A stretch of 64,000 nucleotides of DNA from Nocardioides humi. Its GTDB lineage: Bacteria; Actinomycetota; Actinomycetes; Propionibacteriales; Nocardioidaceae. Below are positions 29,459-37,828 of this stretch, in pieces (the stretch's first letter is position 1; every line of letters begins with the position of its first letter). Where the stretch lies: the NCBI RefSeq assembly GCF_006494775.1, contig NZ_CP041146.1:1798001-1862000 (forward strand), in the 5' to 3' direction. The position numbers were made by a program, and so were the translations under genes. The notes beneath the pieces were generated by a model that saw only the letters and a program-made list of their open reading frames with translations, had not been told where the DNA came from and made no database searches.

Positions 29459-30253
29459 ATGGACAACTTCACCGACATCACCTACGAGGTCGAGAACGGC
29501 CTCGCCTGGATCACGATCAACCGCCCGGAGCGCTTCAACGCCTTCCGCGCCCAGACGGTCGACGAGCTGGTCCTGGCCTTCAAGCGGGCATGGGCGAGTC
29601 CCGAGGTCGGCACGATCTGCCTCACCGGCGCGGGCGAGAAGGCGTTCTGCGCCGGCGGCGACCAGAAGCAGCGGATGGAGACCGGCGACTACGGCCCGTC
29701 CCAGAGCGGGCTGTTCGAGGTCGAGGCGCTGCACCGGGTGATGCGCGACGTCCCCAAGCCCGTGATCGCCGCCGTCAACGGTCTCGCCATCGGCGGCGGC
29801 CACGTGCTCCACGTCCTCGCCGACCTGACGATCGCCGCCGACACCGCGAGCTTCGGCCAGAACGGCCCGCGGGTCGGCAGCTTCGACGCCGGGCTCGGCT
29901 CCGGCTATCTCGCGCGCGTCGTCGGCGAGAAGCGGGCGCGGGAGATCTGGTTCATGCTGCGTCGCCTCAGCGCGGAGGAGGCGCTCGACTGGGGCCTGGT
30001 CAACAAGGTCGTCCCCGCCGCCGAGCTCAAGGACGAGGTCCGCCGGTGGGCGGAGACCATGAACGCCTACTCCCCGACCGCCCTGAAAGTGCTCAAGCAG
30101 TCGTTCAACAGCGACACCGAGCACTTCGTCGCCATCGGCAACATGGCCATCACCACGCTCAAGCTGTTCGGCGAGATGCCCGAGGCCCAGGAGGGGATCA
30201 CCGCGTTCAACGAGAAGCGGCAGCCCGACTTCTCGCAGTACCGCGGGAACTGA
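29459..30253 (+). CDS. BadI/MenB-like crotonase (ring-acting acyl-CoA hydrolase or synthase)
   Basis: A 264-residue crotonase with the long conserved features of the MenB/BadI branch: ITYEVENGLAWITINRPERF, FCAGGDQKQR, FGQNGPRVGSFDAG then LGSGYLARVVGEKRAREIWF, SPTALKVLKQSFNSDTEH and EGITAFNEKRQPDFSQY. MenB closes the naphthoate ring. BadI hydrolytically opens 2-ketocyclohexane-carboxyl-CoA to pimeloyl-CoA. No other menaquinone gene is nearby, while an acyl-CoA dehydrogenase follows nine bases later and the Bcr-like genes lie 2.3 kb downstream, so the BadI role fits better. That choice is inference. Confidence 0.85.
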   Translation: MDNFTDITYEVENGLAWITINRPERFNAFRAQTVDELVLAFKRAWASPEVGTICLTGAGEKAFCAGGDQKQRMETGDYGPSQSGLFEVEALHRVMRDVPKPVIAAVNGLAIGGGHVLHVLADLTIAADTASFGQNGPRVGSFDAGLGSGYLARVVGEKRAREIWFMLRRLSAEEALDWGLVNKVVPAAELKDEVRRWAETMNAYSPTALKVLKQSFNSDTEHFVAIGNMAITTLKLFGEMPEAQEGITAFNEKRQPDFSQYRGN

Positions 30254-30262
30254 GGACCACCG

Positions 30263-31399
30263 ATGCAGCTGGACGCCGAGCGGCTCGAGTTCGCCCGGGC
30301 GATCGAGGACTTCTGCCAGCGTGAGTACGGGACGCTCGCCCAGCGCGACGCCCTGACCGAGAACGACACCGTGGCGACCAACCACGAGATCCTGCGGAAG
30401 ATGTCGGACCTGGGCTGGCTCGGCGTCTCGCTGCCGGAGGAGTACGGCGGCGGTGGCGCCGGGTTCGTCGACGAGTGCGTCTTCATCGAGGAGGCGCACC
30501 GCGGCCTCACTCCCGGCCTGCTCGCCTACACGACCGGCCTCACCGCGGCGCAGACCTATCTCAAGTGGGGCAACGACGAGCAGCGGACGACGATCGTCTC
30601 GAACCTCGTGGCCGGCCGGATCGAGGCGATCGCGCTGTCCGAGCCCGGGACCGGCTCGGATCTCGGAGCGGTCCGCACCAAGGGCATCCGCGACGGCGAC
30701 GCGTACGTCATCGACGGCCAGAAGACCTGGATCTCGGTCGCTCACGTGGCCGAGCACATGCTGGTCCTGGTCCGCGAGGACGCCTCCGGGCCCAAGCACG
30801 ACGGGCTCACCCTGCTGATGGTGCCGACCGACACGCCCGGCATCGAGATGCGCGAGGTCCGCACCATGGAGGCGCGCACCTGCAACGACGTCTTCTTCTC
30901 CCAGGCCCGGGTCCCGGTGTCGGCCGTGGTCGGCGCTCCGGGCCAGGGCTGGAAGCAGCTGATGCGCGGCCTCAGCGTCGAGCGGATGATCATCGCGGCG
31001 TTCAGCATCGGCGCCGCACGCCGCTCCCTCGAGGACGCGATCGCGTACATGCAGCAGCGCGATGCGTTCGGGCAGCCGATCAGCACGTTCCAGGCGCTGC
31101 GCCATCGCGTCGCCGACCTGGCCACCGACATCGCCGTCACCCGGTCGTTCGTCTACGACGTGGCGCAGGCGATCGACGAGGGCCGGGAGGACCACCTGGC
31201 CCGCGAGTCGGCGATGGCCAAGATGCGGGCGACGGAGGTCGCCAAGAACGCCGCCCTCGAGGCGATGCAGCTGATGGGCGGCGCCGGCTACGCGCGGGAG
31301 TACGGCATGGAGTTCCAGGTCCGCCGCGCCCTGGCGCCGCCCATCTTCGGCGGGACCAACGAGATCCAGCGCGAGATCATCGCCAAGTCCCTGTTCTGA
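30263..31399 (+). CDS. Acyl-CoA dehydrogenase
   Basis: A 378-residue FAD flavoprotein. IALSEPGTGSDLGAVRT is the first signature, DGQKTWISVAHVAEHML the flavin region, EARTCNDVFFSQARVP the middle beta domain, MQLMGGAGYAREYGMEFQVR the second signature, and FGGTNEIQREIIAKSLF the C-terminus. A candidate catalytic Glu is in the YAREYGME region; the precise base needs an alignment. It is nine bases downstream of the BadI-like gene, so the pair forms one operon. In alicyclic acid degradation such an enzyme would make the cyclohexene-carboxyl-CoA step or oxidise the pimeloyl-CoA product. Confidence 0.92.
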   Translation: MQLDAERLEFARAIEDFCQREYGTLAQRDALTENDTVATNHEILRKMSDLGWLGVSLPEEYGGGGAGFVDECVFIEEAHRGLTPGLLAYTTGLTAAQTYLKWGNDEQRTTIVSNLVAGRIEAIALSEPGTGSDLGAVRTKGIRDGDAYVIDGQKTWISVAHVAEHMLVLVREDASGPKHDGLTLLMVPTDTPGIEMREVRTMEARTCNDVFFSQARVPVSAVVGAPGQGWKQLMRGLSVERMIIAAFSIGAARRSLEDAIAYMQQRDAFGQPISTFQALRHRVADLATDIAVTRSFVYDVAQAIDEGREDHLARESAMAKMRATEVAKNAALEAMQLMGGAGYAREYGMEFQVRRALAPPIFGGTNEIQREIIAKSLF

Positions 31400-31411
31400 G
31401 CGGGGCACGGC

Positions 31412-32503
31412 TCAGGCGCCCACCGGCTCCGGGGCGGCGACGGACGATGCGAGGCGGCGGAGGATCTCCGCCGCCTCGCGTGCCATGCCCGGCACGAACT
31501 CGGCGACGTCGATCAGGTCGGTGATCGCCGAGGCCACCTGACCGGTCATCACCAGGCTGTCGGTCGTGTCGCCGGTGGTCTGCGCCCGCTGCATCGACTC
31601 GATCTTCCAGCGCACCATCTCGACCGGATCCTCCGGCAGCCCGGAGGCGCCGTGGGCGAGCAGCTGCTCCGAGGCGGCGTTGCGCAGCCCGCGACACGGC
31701 CCGTACACCCCGTCGAAGGCGACGTCGTCGCCCTCGGTGGCGTCGAGCAGCGCCTGGACGTACGCCGGGTGCCAGTCGCTGTTGTCCCGGCTGGTGATGA
31801 AGCGGGTCCCCATCGCGACGCCGTCGGCGCCCATGGCCAACGCCGCCGCGAGACCCCGGCCGTCCCGCGCACCACCGGTGAGCAGGACCGGGACGTCGAC
31901 GGCCTCGGTGACGCTCGGCACCAGCACGTAGGTGTGCACCTTGGCAGCCGGTGCGTGCCCACCCATCTCGAAGCCCGCCGCCAGGACGACGTCCACCCCG
32001 GCCTCGGCCGCCTTCACGGCCTGGCGGGTGGCCCCCACCTTGTGCTGGTGGACCATCCCCCCGTCCTTGATCATCGCGACGTAGTCGCCGGGGAACCCGG
32101 CCGAGGTCGTCATGACGGTGAGCCGGCGGGCGATCTCGCTGTCCGAGCGCCGCAGCTCCAGCACCATCCGGATGTAGACGTCGGTGAACGGCAGCACCCT
32201 GCCCGCCGCATCGACGCCGACCGGGATGTTCACCGCGAACGGCCGGTCGGTGAGGCCGGCGCACTCCTCGATGTGCTCCCGGAAGGTCCGGGCGCCGCTC
32301 TCGATGTCCTCCGGCATGCCCGGCATCGACACCGTGCCGAGCCCGCCCGCATTGGACACCGCGGCGGCGAGCCGCGGTGTCCGGAAGGGCCCGAGGCCCT
32401 CCTGCACGATCGGGTGCCGCACACCGACGAGGCGGGTCCACCTGTTGCTGATCGGGGCGGCGTCCGCCACCGGTCCGGCGCTTCCCAAGGGTTCACTGTT
32501 CAT
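31412..32503 (-). CDS. Nitronate monooxygenase family flavoprotein
   Basis: A 363-residue FMN-dependent TIM barrel of the 2-nitropropane dioxygenase/NMO family. HPIVQEGLGPFRTPRLAAAV, FAVNIPV, GFEMGGHAPA, VLLTGGARDGRGLAAALAMG and GVAMGTRFITS are the flavin- and phosphate-binding stretches. Related proteins occur in many fatty-acid and aromatic clusters, where they may act as enoyl reductases or detoxify nitronates. It is divergent from the BcrC-like gene, with a 68-base AT-richer gap that contains a TGTAGAAC element on the minus strand. Confidence 0.85.
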   Translation of the reverse strand: MNSEPLGSAGPVADAAPISNRWTRLVGVRHPIVQEGLGPFRTPRLAAAVSNAGGLGTVSMPGMPEDIESGARTFREHIEECAGLTDRPFAVNIPVGVDAAGRVLPFTDVYIRMVLELRRSDSEIARRLTVMTTSAGFPGDYVAMIKDGGMVHQHKVGATRQAVKAAEAGVDVVLAAGFEMGGHAPAAKVHTYVLVPSVTEAVDVPVLLTGGARDGRGLAAALAMGADGVAMGTRFITSRDNSDWHPAYVQALLDATEGDDVAFDGVYGPCRGLRNAASEQLLAHGASGLPEDPVEMVRWKIESMQRAQTTGDTTDSLVMTGQVASAITDLIDVAEFVPGMAREAAEILRRLASSVAAPEPVGA

Positions 32504-32571
32504 GCCCCATGTTCTACACTCTTGATGACTGAATGACTAGATACGTCAAACATTGAAAGAGTGCGGACACG

Positions 32572-33750
32572 ATGGAGAGCTCGGACGAGACCAACGGAGC
32601 GGCAGCGCTCGACACCCTGCGGACGGCCGCCCGCGACCCGCGCGGATATGTCGGAAGGTGGCGCGCCGAGCACCCGGGACGGAAGGTCCTCGGGGTGCTC
32701 CCGATGAACTTCCCCCGCGAGCTCGCCCACGCGGCCGGCGTACTGCCGGTGATCGTCGCCGACGACCAGCAGCCGGTCACCGAGGGCCGCGCCTTCCTGC
32801 CGGAGTTCTACTGCGGATTCACCCGCAATCTCGCCGACCAGGCGGCCACCGGGCGCTTCGACCTGTACGACGGCCTCTTCGTCGCCGACCACTGCATCCA
32901 GCTGCTGGGGGCGACGGACATCGTCCGCGAGCTGGAGCCGCGCGCCCCCGTGTTCCTCGGGCAGCTGATCAGCTCCCTCAACGACATCTCGGCCGGCGCG
33001 AAGATCGCCGAGATGGTCGCCACGCTGCGCACGGAGGTCGAGTCCTTCGCCGGCCGGACGATCACCGACGACGCGCTGCGGGCCAGCATCCGCTCGTTCA
33101 ACCGCGATCGCGCACTGATGCGGCGGGTCTTCGACGCGCGGGCAGCCGGAGACACCTGCTTCTCGCCGGTCGAGCTGCAGGACGTCGTGGCGTCCGCGCA
33201 GGCGATGGATCCCGACGAGCACCACCGGCTGCTGTCGGCGGTGGTCGCCGCCCGCGAGCCCCGGCCGCGCGACGACCGGATCCGTGTCCACCTCTCCGGC
33301 CATCTGTGCCACGCGCCGCGCCGCGAGCTGCTCGAGGTGATCGAGGAGGCCGGCGCGGTGGTCGTCGACGACGACCTGTGGACCGGGCGGCGCTACCTGC
33401 AGGCGATGGTGGACGAGTCCACCCCACCGTTGGAGGCCATCGGCCGGTGGTACGCCGAACGCAATGTCGCCGTGCCGTGCCCCACCCGCGTCCAGCACGA
33501 CGTCGACTGGGACCGCTGGCTCCTCGACGCCGCCGAGCGCAGCGGCGCCGAGGCGGTCGTGCACCTGATGCCGAAGTTCTGCGAGCCGCACATGCTCTAT
33601 TACCCCGAGCTCCGCCGCGCCCTGGACACCGCGGGGCTCCCCCAGCTGCTCGTCGAGACCGAGCACGAGGGCATCCCGCTGGAGTCCTTCCGCACCCGTC
33701 TCGAGGCGCTCGTCGAGCGCACCCACCGCAATCGTCCCGCCTACGCCTGA
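32572..33750 (+). CDS. Benzoyl-CoA reductase/2-hydroxyacyl-CoA dehydratase subunit, BcrC/BadD-like
   Basis: A 392-residue protein of the HgdB/BcrC fold. These subunits bind [4Fe-4S]-type clusters and the acyl-CoA, and are reduced by an ATP-driven activase to form ketyl or aryl radicals. The start GVLPMNFPRELAHAAGVLPV is the family signature. Cluster-ligand candidates are Cys81 (EFYCGFTRN), Cys108 (ADHCIQLLG) and Cys337 (MPKFCEPHMLYYPEL). The length matches BcrC. It is the first of three genes, 13 bases before the BcrB-like gene. Whether it reduces a ring or dehydrates a 2-hydroxyacyl-CoA cannot be decided from sequence alone. Confidence 0.9.
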   Translation: MESSDETNGAAALDTLRTAARDPRGYVGRWRAEHPGRKVLGVLPMNFPRELAHAAGVLPVIVADDQQPVTEGRAFLPEFYCGFTRNLADQAATGRFDLYDGLFVADHCIQLLGATDIVRELEPRAPVFLGQLISSLNDISAGAKIAEMVATLRTEVESFAGRTITDDALRASIRSFNRDRALMRRVFDARAAGDTCFSPVELQDVVASAQAMDPDEHHRLLSAVVAAREPRPRDDRIRVHLSGHLCHAPRRELLEVIEEAGAVVVDDDLWTGRRYLQAMVDESTPPLEAIGRWYAERNVAVPCPTRVQHDVDWDRWLLDAAERSGAEAVVHLMPKFCEPHMLYYPELRRALDTAGLPQLLVETEHEGIPLESFRTRLEALVERTHRNRPAYA

Positions 33751-33763
33751 CCGAGGAGCACCC

Positions 33764-35113
33764 ATGACCGTCACGATGCCCACCACCACGACCACGCCGG
33801 ACCGCTCGCGGCGCCTCGCCGTCACCCGCGAGGGCGGCCGCATGATCGCCGAGTACTGGGACGAGCTGTTCACCGCGCGCGAGCGCGGCAAGCAGATCGT
33901 CTGGTACAACGGCGGCGCGCTCAACCCGATCTTCCAGGCGGCGGGGCTGGCCTGGTGCCACGGCGAGGCGTTCGCCGCCCGTCTCGCCGCCCAGCAGCTC
34001 GAGGGACCGGCGCAGCTGGCCGGCGCCGAGTACGGCTACAACGCGGAGCTGTGCTCCTACTCGCGCACGCACCTCGGCTGCGCGGTCCTCACCCTGCAGG
34101 GCGACGAGGGCGGCAGCACCGGGGTCGTCGGCATGCACGACCAGGCCGAGCTGGCCTCCCGCCTCCCGCGGCCGGACTTCTTCGTCAACAACTACGCCGG
34201 CTGCAGCACCGGCCAGCAGTGGGACGAGATCTCCTACCGGGTCTTCGACAAGGAGGTGCCGATCTTCAACATCTCCCACCCGTTCCTCTGGGGCAACAAG
34301 CCGGACGCCGGCTACCTCGCGGGCGAGGAGTGGGAGTCGGCCTCGCGCTACGTGCGCGACCAGCTCGTCGACCTCATCGCCTGGCTCGAGGAGCGGTCCG
34401 GCAACAGGTTCGACTGGGACCTGCTGCGCGAGTCGATGACCTACATCAAGCGTGCGGCCGAGCTGCGCCGCGAGGGTCTCGAGCTGTGCAAGGCCAAGCC
34501 CGCGCCCGCGACGTTCTGGGACTGGATCTCCTGCGTGGCCCCGATCAACTTCCTGCCCGGCGACCAGAGGCTGGTCGACTACTTCCAGGCCGTGAAGGAC
34601 GAGATCCAGGACCGCATCGACAGGGGCATCTCCGGCGTCGAGAACGAGCGGTACCGCATGTACTTCGACGGGATCATGAACTGGAACAAGCTCGGGTTCC
34701 TCTCCCGCAAGTTCGCCGAGCACGGTGTCGCGGTGCTCGCCGGCCGCTACATCCAGAACGCCTTCTGGCAGGAGCCGCAGCTGATCGACACCGACGACCC
34801 GCTGCTCGGCATGGCCCAGCACTACCTGCTGTGCCCGACGAACCACGGCACGAAGACCCTCGACTACCTCACGCTGCGCGACTGCGCGGAGTACGACGTC
34901 GACGGCATCGTCTTCCACTCGACGCGCACCTGCCGCGCCTTCACCGGCCCCCAGCGCCTGCTGGCCCGGTCGGCGCAGAACAACCTCGGCATCCCGTCGA
35001 TCTTCTTCGAGGGCGACGTCGCGGACGCCTCGTTCTACAAGGAGGAGATCCTCGAGAGCCGCCTCACCGCGATGTTGGAGGCCATCGACGTCAAGCGGGC
35101 GCAGGCGTCGTGA
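33764..35113 (+). CDS. Benzoyl-CoA reductase/2-hydroxyacyl-CoA dehydratase subunit, BcrB/BadE-like
   Basis: A 449-residue partner of the preceding subunit, with an N-terminal Thr-rich start and then REGGRMIAEYWDELFTARER. Conserved cysteines are in AELCSYSRTHLG (Cys97), NNYAGCSTGQQW (Cys147) and HSTRTCRAFTGPQ (Cys390), as expected for the BcrB-type subunit, which also contacts the substrate. A GAGGAG ribosome site precedes the ATG. Its stop codon overlaps the GTG of the activase gene. Such enzymes are normally oxygen-sensitive and found in anaerobes, so their presence here is notable. Confidence 0.9.
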   Translation: MTVTMPTTTTTPDRSRRLAVTREGGRMIAEYWDELFTARERGKQIVWYNGGALNPIFQAAGLAWCHGEAFAARLAAQQLEGPAQLAGAEYGYNAELCSYSRTHLGCAVLTLQGDEGGSTGVVGMHDQAELASRLPRPDFFVNNYAGCSTGQQWDEISYRVFDKEVPIFNISHPFLWGNKPDAGYLAGEEWESASRYVRDQLVDLIAWLEERSGNRFDWDLLRESMTYIKRAAELRREGLELCKAKPAPATFWDWISCVAPINFLPGDQRLVDYFQAVKDEIQDRIDRGISGVENERYRMYFDGIMNWNKLGFLSRKFAEHGVAVLAGRYIQNAFWQEPQLIDTDDPLLGMAQHYLLCPTNHGTKTLDYLTLRDCAEYDVDGIVFHSTRTCRAFTGPQRLLARSAQNNLGIPSIFFEGDVADASFYKEEILESRLTAMLEAIDVKRAQAS

Positions 35114-36048
35114 CCAGCTGGCGGCGCTACCTCGGGGTCGACCTCGGCTCCACGACGGCGAAGGCCGTCGTGGTCGCGGAGGACGGCGCGATCGTGTCCT
35201 CCAGCGCGATCGCCATGGGAGCCGTCTCACGGGCGGGCATGCAGAAGGCCGTCGACGCCGCCCTCGCCGGAGCGGAGATCGCCGCCGCCGACCTGAGCGG
35301 CACCGTGTCGACGGGCTACGGCCGGCGCCTGGTGCCGGGGGCGCAGCGCACCTTCACCGAGATCACCTGCCACGCGCGGGGCACGTCGGCGATGGTCCCC
35401 GGCTGCCGCCTCGTGATCGACATCGGCGGCCAGGACTCCAAGGCGATCACGGTGGACGAGGCGGGCTTCGTGCAGGAGTTCGCCATGAACGACCGCTGCG
35501 CGAGCGGCACCGGACGCTTCTACGAGGTCCTGGCCACCTCCGTCGAGGTGCCGATCGAGGAGCTGGGTGCGCTCGCGCTCCGGGGCAGCAACGACCTCGA
35601 GATCTCCACCATGTGCGCCACCTTCGCCGAGACCGAGATCGTGTCGCTGCTCGCCCAGGACGCCCCGGTGGCCGACATCGCGTCCTCGGTGCATCGCGCG
35701 ATCGCGGCGCGGACCCTGGCCCTGGTGGCCCAGGTCGGCCGGCACGAGCCCGTCGTGCTGACCGGCGGCGTCGCCCAGAACCCCGCCGCCGTCGAGTTCC
35801 TGGCCCGAGCACTCGGCACCGAGGTGCTGGTGCCCGAGCATCCGCAGATCACCGGCGCGTACGGCGCCGCGCTGCTCGCGCGCGACGCGGACCGGCGCGG
35901 TCGGCCGGTGGCGGACGACGTCGCCGGGGCGGACGGTCTGTTCCCCCGGCCGAGCGAGCCACACGCGTGCGGCAGCTGCGACGGCACCATCGGCGCCCCG
36001 GCGGGCCATCCGGTCGACCTGGGCCTGCCGCTGCGGCTGGGCGGCTGA
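35110..36048 (+). CDS. BadF/BcrD/HgdC-type ATPase, activator of the radical dehydratase/reductase
   Basis: A 312-residue member of the ASKHA ATPase fold: phosphate-1 motif GVDLGSTTAKAV, the DIGGQDSKAI motif and the adenosine motif LTGGVAQNPA. NDRCASGTGRF (Cys130) and STMCATFAETE (Cys169) supply the two ligands per subunit for a [4Fe-4S] cluster at the dimer interface. It hydrolyses ATP to push one electron into the BcrB/C-like component. Only one such gene is present, so it should form a homodimer as in 2-hydroxyacyl-CoA dehydratase systems, not the BcrA/D heterodimer. The C-terminus carries an extra CGSC (287-290) beyond the usual end. Confidence 0.92.
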   Translation: MTSWRRYLGVDLGSTTAKAVVVAEDGAIVSSSAIAMGAVSRAGMQKAVDAALAGAEIAAADLSGTVSTGYGRRLVPGAQRTFTEITCHARGTSAMVPGCRLVIDIGGQDSKAITVDEAGFVQEFAMNDRCASGTGRFYEVLATSVEVPIEELGALALRGSNDLEISTMCATFAETEIVSLLAQDAPVADIASSVHRAIAARTLALVAQVGRHEPVVLTGGVAQNPAAVEFLARALGTEVLVPEHPQITGAYGAALLARDADRRGRPVADDVAGADGLFPRPSEPHACGSCDGTIGAPAGHPVDLGLPLRLGG

Positions 36049-36068
36049 CGCCGCCCGGCCGTCGCGGC

Positions 36069-37691
36069 TCAGGCCGTGGTCTGCCGCACCTCGTCGAAGG
36101 TGAGGGAGCCCGCGTCGAACCGGTCGCGCAGCACGAACTTCTGGATCTTCCCGGTCGGCGTCATCGGGAGCTCCTCGACGAACGACCAGAAGGTCGGCGC
36201 CTTGTGCGGCGCGATCTGCTCGCGGACGAAGGCGGTCAGCTCGGCGACGCTCGGCCGGTCGTGCCCGGCGCGGATGCAGAGGACCGCACCCACCTGCTCG
36301 CCCCACCGCTCGTCGGGGACGCCGATGACCGCGGCCGTCTCGATCGCCGGGTGGTCGAGCAGGACGGCCTCGATCTCGGCCGGGTAGAGGTTCATGCCAC
36401 CCCGCACGATCATGTCCTTCGCACGGCCGGTGACCCGCAGGAAGCCACGCTCGTCCATCGAGCCCACGTCGCCCATGTGCAGCCAGCCGTCGGCGTCGAC
36501 GGTCATCGCGGTCTCACCCGGCATGTCGTAGAAGCCGAGCATGTTCTGGTAGCCGCGGACGCAGATCTCACCGGGCTCGCCGATCGGGAGCGGCTCCCCG
36601 CTGCCCAGCCCGGCGATCTTCACCTCCAGCTGCGGGAGCGGCTGGCCGACCGTGTCCGCCTGGTCCTCCGGGGCGTCCGTGATCCGGGTCTGGCTGATCA
36701 CCCCGTGCGTCTCGGTCTGCCCGAAGAGGATGGAGAACCGGCACCCCAGCTGTGCCATGGTCCGCCGCACCAGCGCCGCGGGGACGGAGGCCGCGCCGCT
36801 GAGGACCGTCTTGAACGAGCTCAGGTCGCGGGTCGCGGCGTCCGGGTGGTCGAGCAGCGCGATCAGCATGGTGGGGACGACGAGGGAGTGCGTGCCGCCG
36901 TACGTCTCGACGGCCTCCAGCAGCTGCGCGGGATCGAAGCCCGGGAGGAGCACGAAGGTGCCGCGCCTGGCCCAGGCGCCGAAGGAGGTCACCGCGCCCC
37001 CGCCGATGTGGTACATCGGCATCGCGTTGACGTAGACGTCGCCGTCGTCGAACCCGGCGCGCTCGGCGACGAACGTCGCCTCGTTGACCAGACCCATGTG
37101 GTGGAGCATCGCGCCCTTCGGGAAGCCGGTCGTGCCCGACGTGTACTGGACCTGGATCATGTCCCGCGGGTCGATCTCCGGCAGTGCCGTGGCCGGGTCG
37201 GCGCTCGCGAGGAAGGCACTCCAGTCGCCGAAGGAGTGCACGTCGCGTACCTCCGGGAGCTCGTCGCGGATTCCCTCGACCATGGTGCGCATGTCGAAGC
37301 CGCGGTGGTCGTCGACACAGAAGACGGCGACCGCGCCGGACTGCTGCAGGACGAACGCCATCTCCCGGGTCCGGTACGCCGGATTGAGGGCCACCAGCAC
37401 CATGCCGGCCATCGCCACGCCGTGCTGGAGCACGATCCAGTCGGCGCTGTTGGGCGCCCAGACCGCGATCCGGTCGCCTCGCGCGTAGCGCTGGAGCAGG
37501 GCGCGCGCCGCCCGCTCGGCGTCCGCCACCAGCTCGGCGTAGCTCCACGTCCGCCGCAGCTCCGGGTCCGGCACGCAGTCGACCAGCGCCAGTCGGTCCG
37601 GGACCGTGGCCGCTGCGTTCCGCAGCACTTCGCACACGGTGACCGCGCGCACTTCGCCGGGCTCCGCCGGCCAGTAGGAGGTCTTCATCAT
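36069..37691 (-). CDS. AMP-binding acyl-CoA ligase
   Basis: A 540-residue, full-length ligase with VQYTSGTTGFPKGA as P-loop, FGQTETHGV, GYQNMLGFYDMPGETA, the hinge GRAKDMIVRGGMNLYPAEIE and the catalytic Lys in TPTGKIQKF. It resembles medium-chain or aryl FadD/LcfB-like enzymes. The ATG pair at 37691/37688 follows AGGAG. It is convergent with the activase gene (20-base gap) and divergent from the Tyr-less SDR gene. By context it probably activates the acid fed to the Bcr-like system. Confidence 0.9.
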   Translation of the reverse strand: MMKTSYWPAEPGEVRAVTVCEVLRNAAATVPDRLALVDCVPDPELRRTWSYAELVADAERAARALLQRYARGDRIAVWAPNSADWIVLQHGVAMAGMVLVALNPAYRTREMAFVLQQSGAVAVFCVDDHRGFDMRTMVEGIRDELPEVRDVHSFGDWSAFLASADPATALPEIDPRDMIQVQYTSGTTGFPKGAMLHHMGLVNEATFVAERAGFDDGDVYVNAMPMYHIGGGAVTSFGAWARRGTFVLLPGFDPAQLLEAVETYGGTHSLVVPTMLIALLDHPDAATRDLSSFKTVLSGAASVPAALVRRTMAQLGCRFSILFGQTETHGVISQTRITDAPEDQADTVGQPLPQLEVKIAGLGSGEPLPIGEPGEICVRGYQNMLGFYDMPGETAMTVDADGWLHMGDVGSMDERGFLRVTGRAKDMIVRGGMNLYPAEIEAVLLDHPAIETAAVIGVPDERWGEQVGAVLCIRAGHDRPSVAELTAFVREQIAPHKAPTFWSFVEELPMTPTGKIQKFVLRDRFDAGSLTFDEVRQTTA

Positions 37692-37736
37692 CGTCCGCTC
37701 CTGTTGCCCTGTCCTATGGTCGTCGATCACCCGTCG

Positions 37737-37752
37737 AGTGACCCGCGTCACT
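37737..37752. promoter_or_regulatory. CRP/GlxR-like operator
   Basis: AGTGACCCGCGTCACT is a near-perfect repeat of the form TGTGA-N6-TCACA used by actinobacterial CRP-type regulators. It lies in the 137-base divergent region between the CoA ligase and the SDR. A similar site precedes the paralogous SDR at 47868. Confidence 0.5.
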
Positions 37753-37803
37753 CAAAAGGTAAGACCAAAATGCTCGACATTCAAGGGCACTCAGTGACCA
37801 TAA

Positions 37804-37811
37804 TTGTAGAA
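37804..37811 (+). promoter_or_regulatory. TTGTAGAA element upstream of the SDR
   Basis: The 8-mer occurs 17 bases before the SDR start. It is found again upstream of the paralogous SDR (47944-47951) and, as TGTAGAAC, in the gap before the BcrC-like gene. The shared position suggests a common regulator or promoter element. Confidence 0.35.
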
Positions 37812-37828
37812 ATCCACAGGAGGCCCGC

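Noticed and set aside
29459..30253. 1,4-dihydroxy-2-naphthoyl-CoA synthase (MenB) proper
   Set aside because: The sequence is equally compatible with MenB, but there are no other menaquinone genes around. The acyl-CoA dehydrogenase and Bcr-like context favour a BadI-like role; this is left open in the annotation.
32572..36048. Complete class I benzoyl-CoA reductase
   Set aside because: Only three of the four subunit types are present: one activase instead of BcrA plus BcrD. No ferredoxin gene is seen in the window, so the full assignment is not supported.
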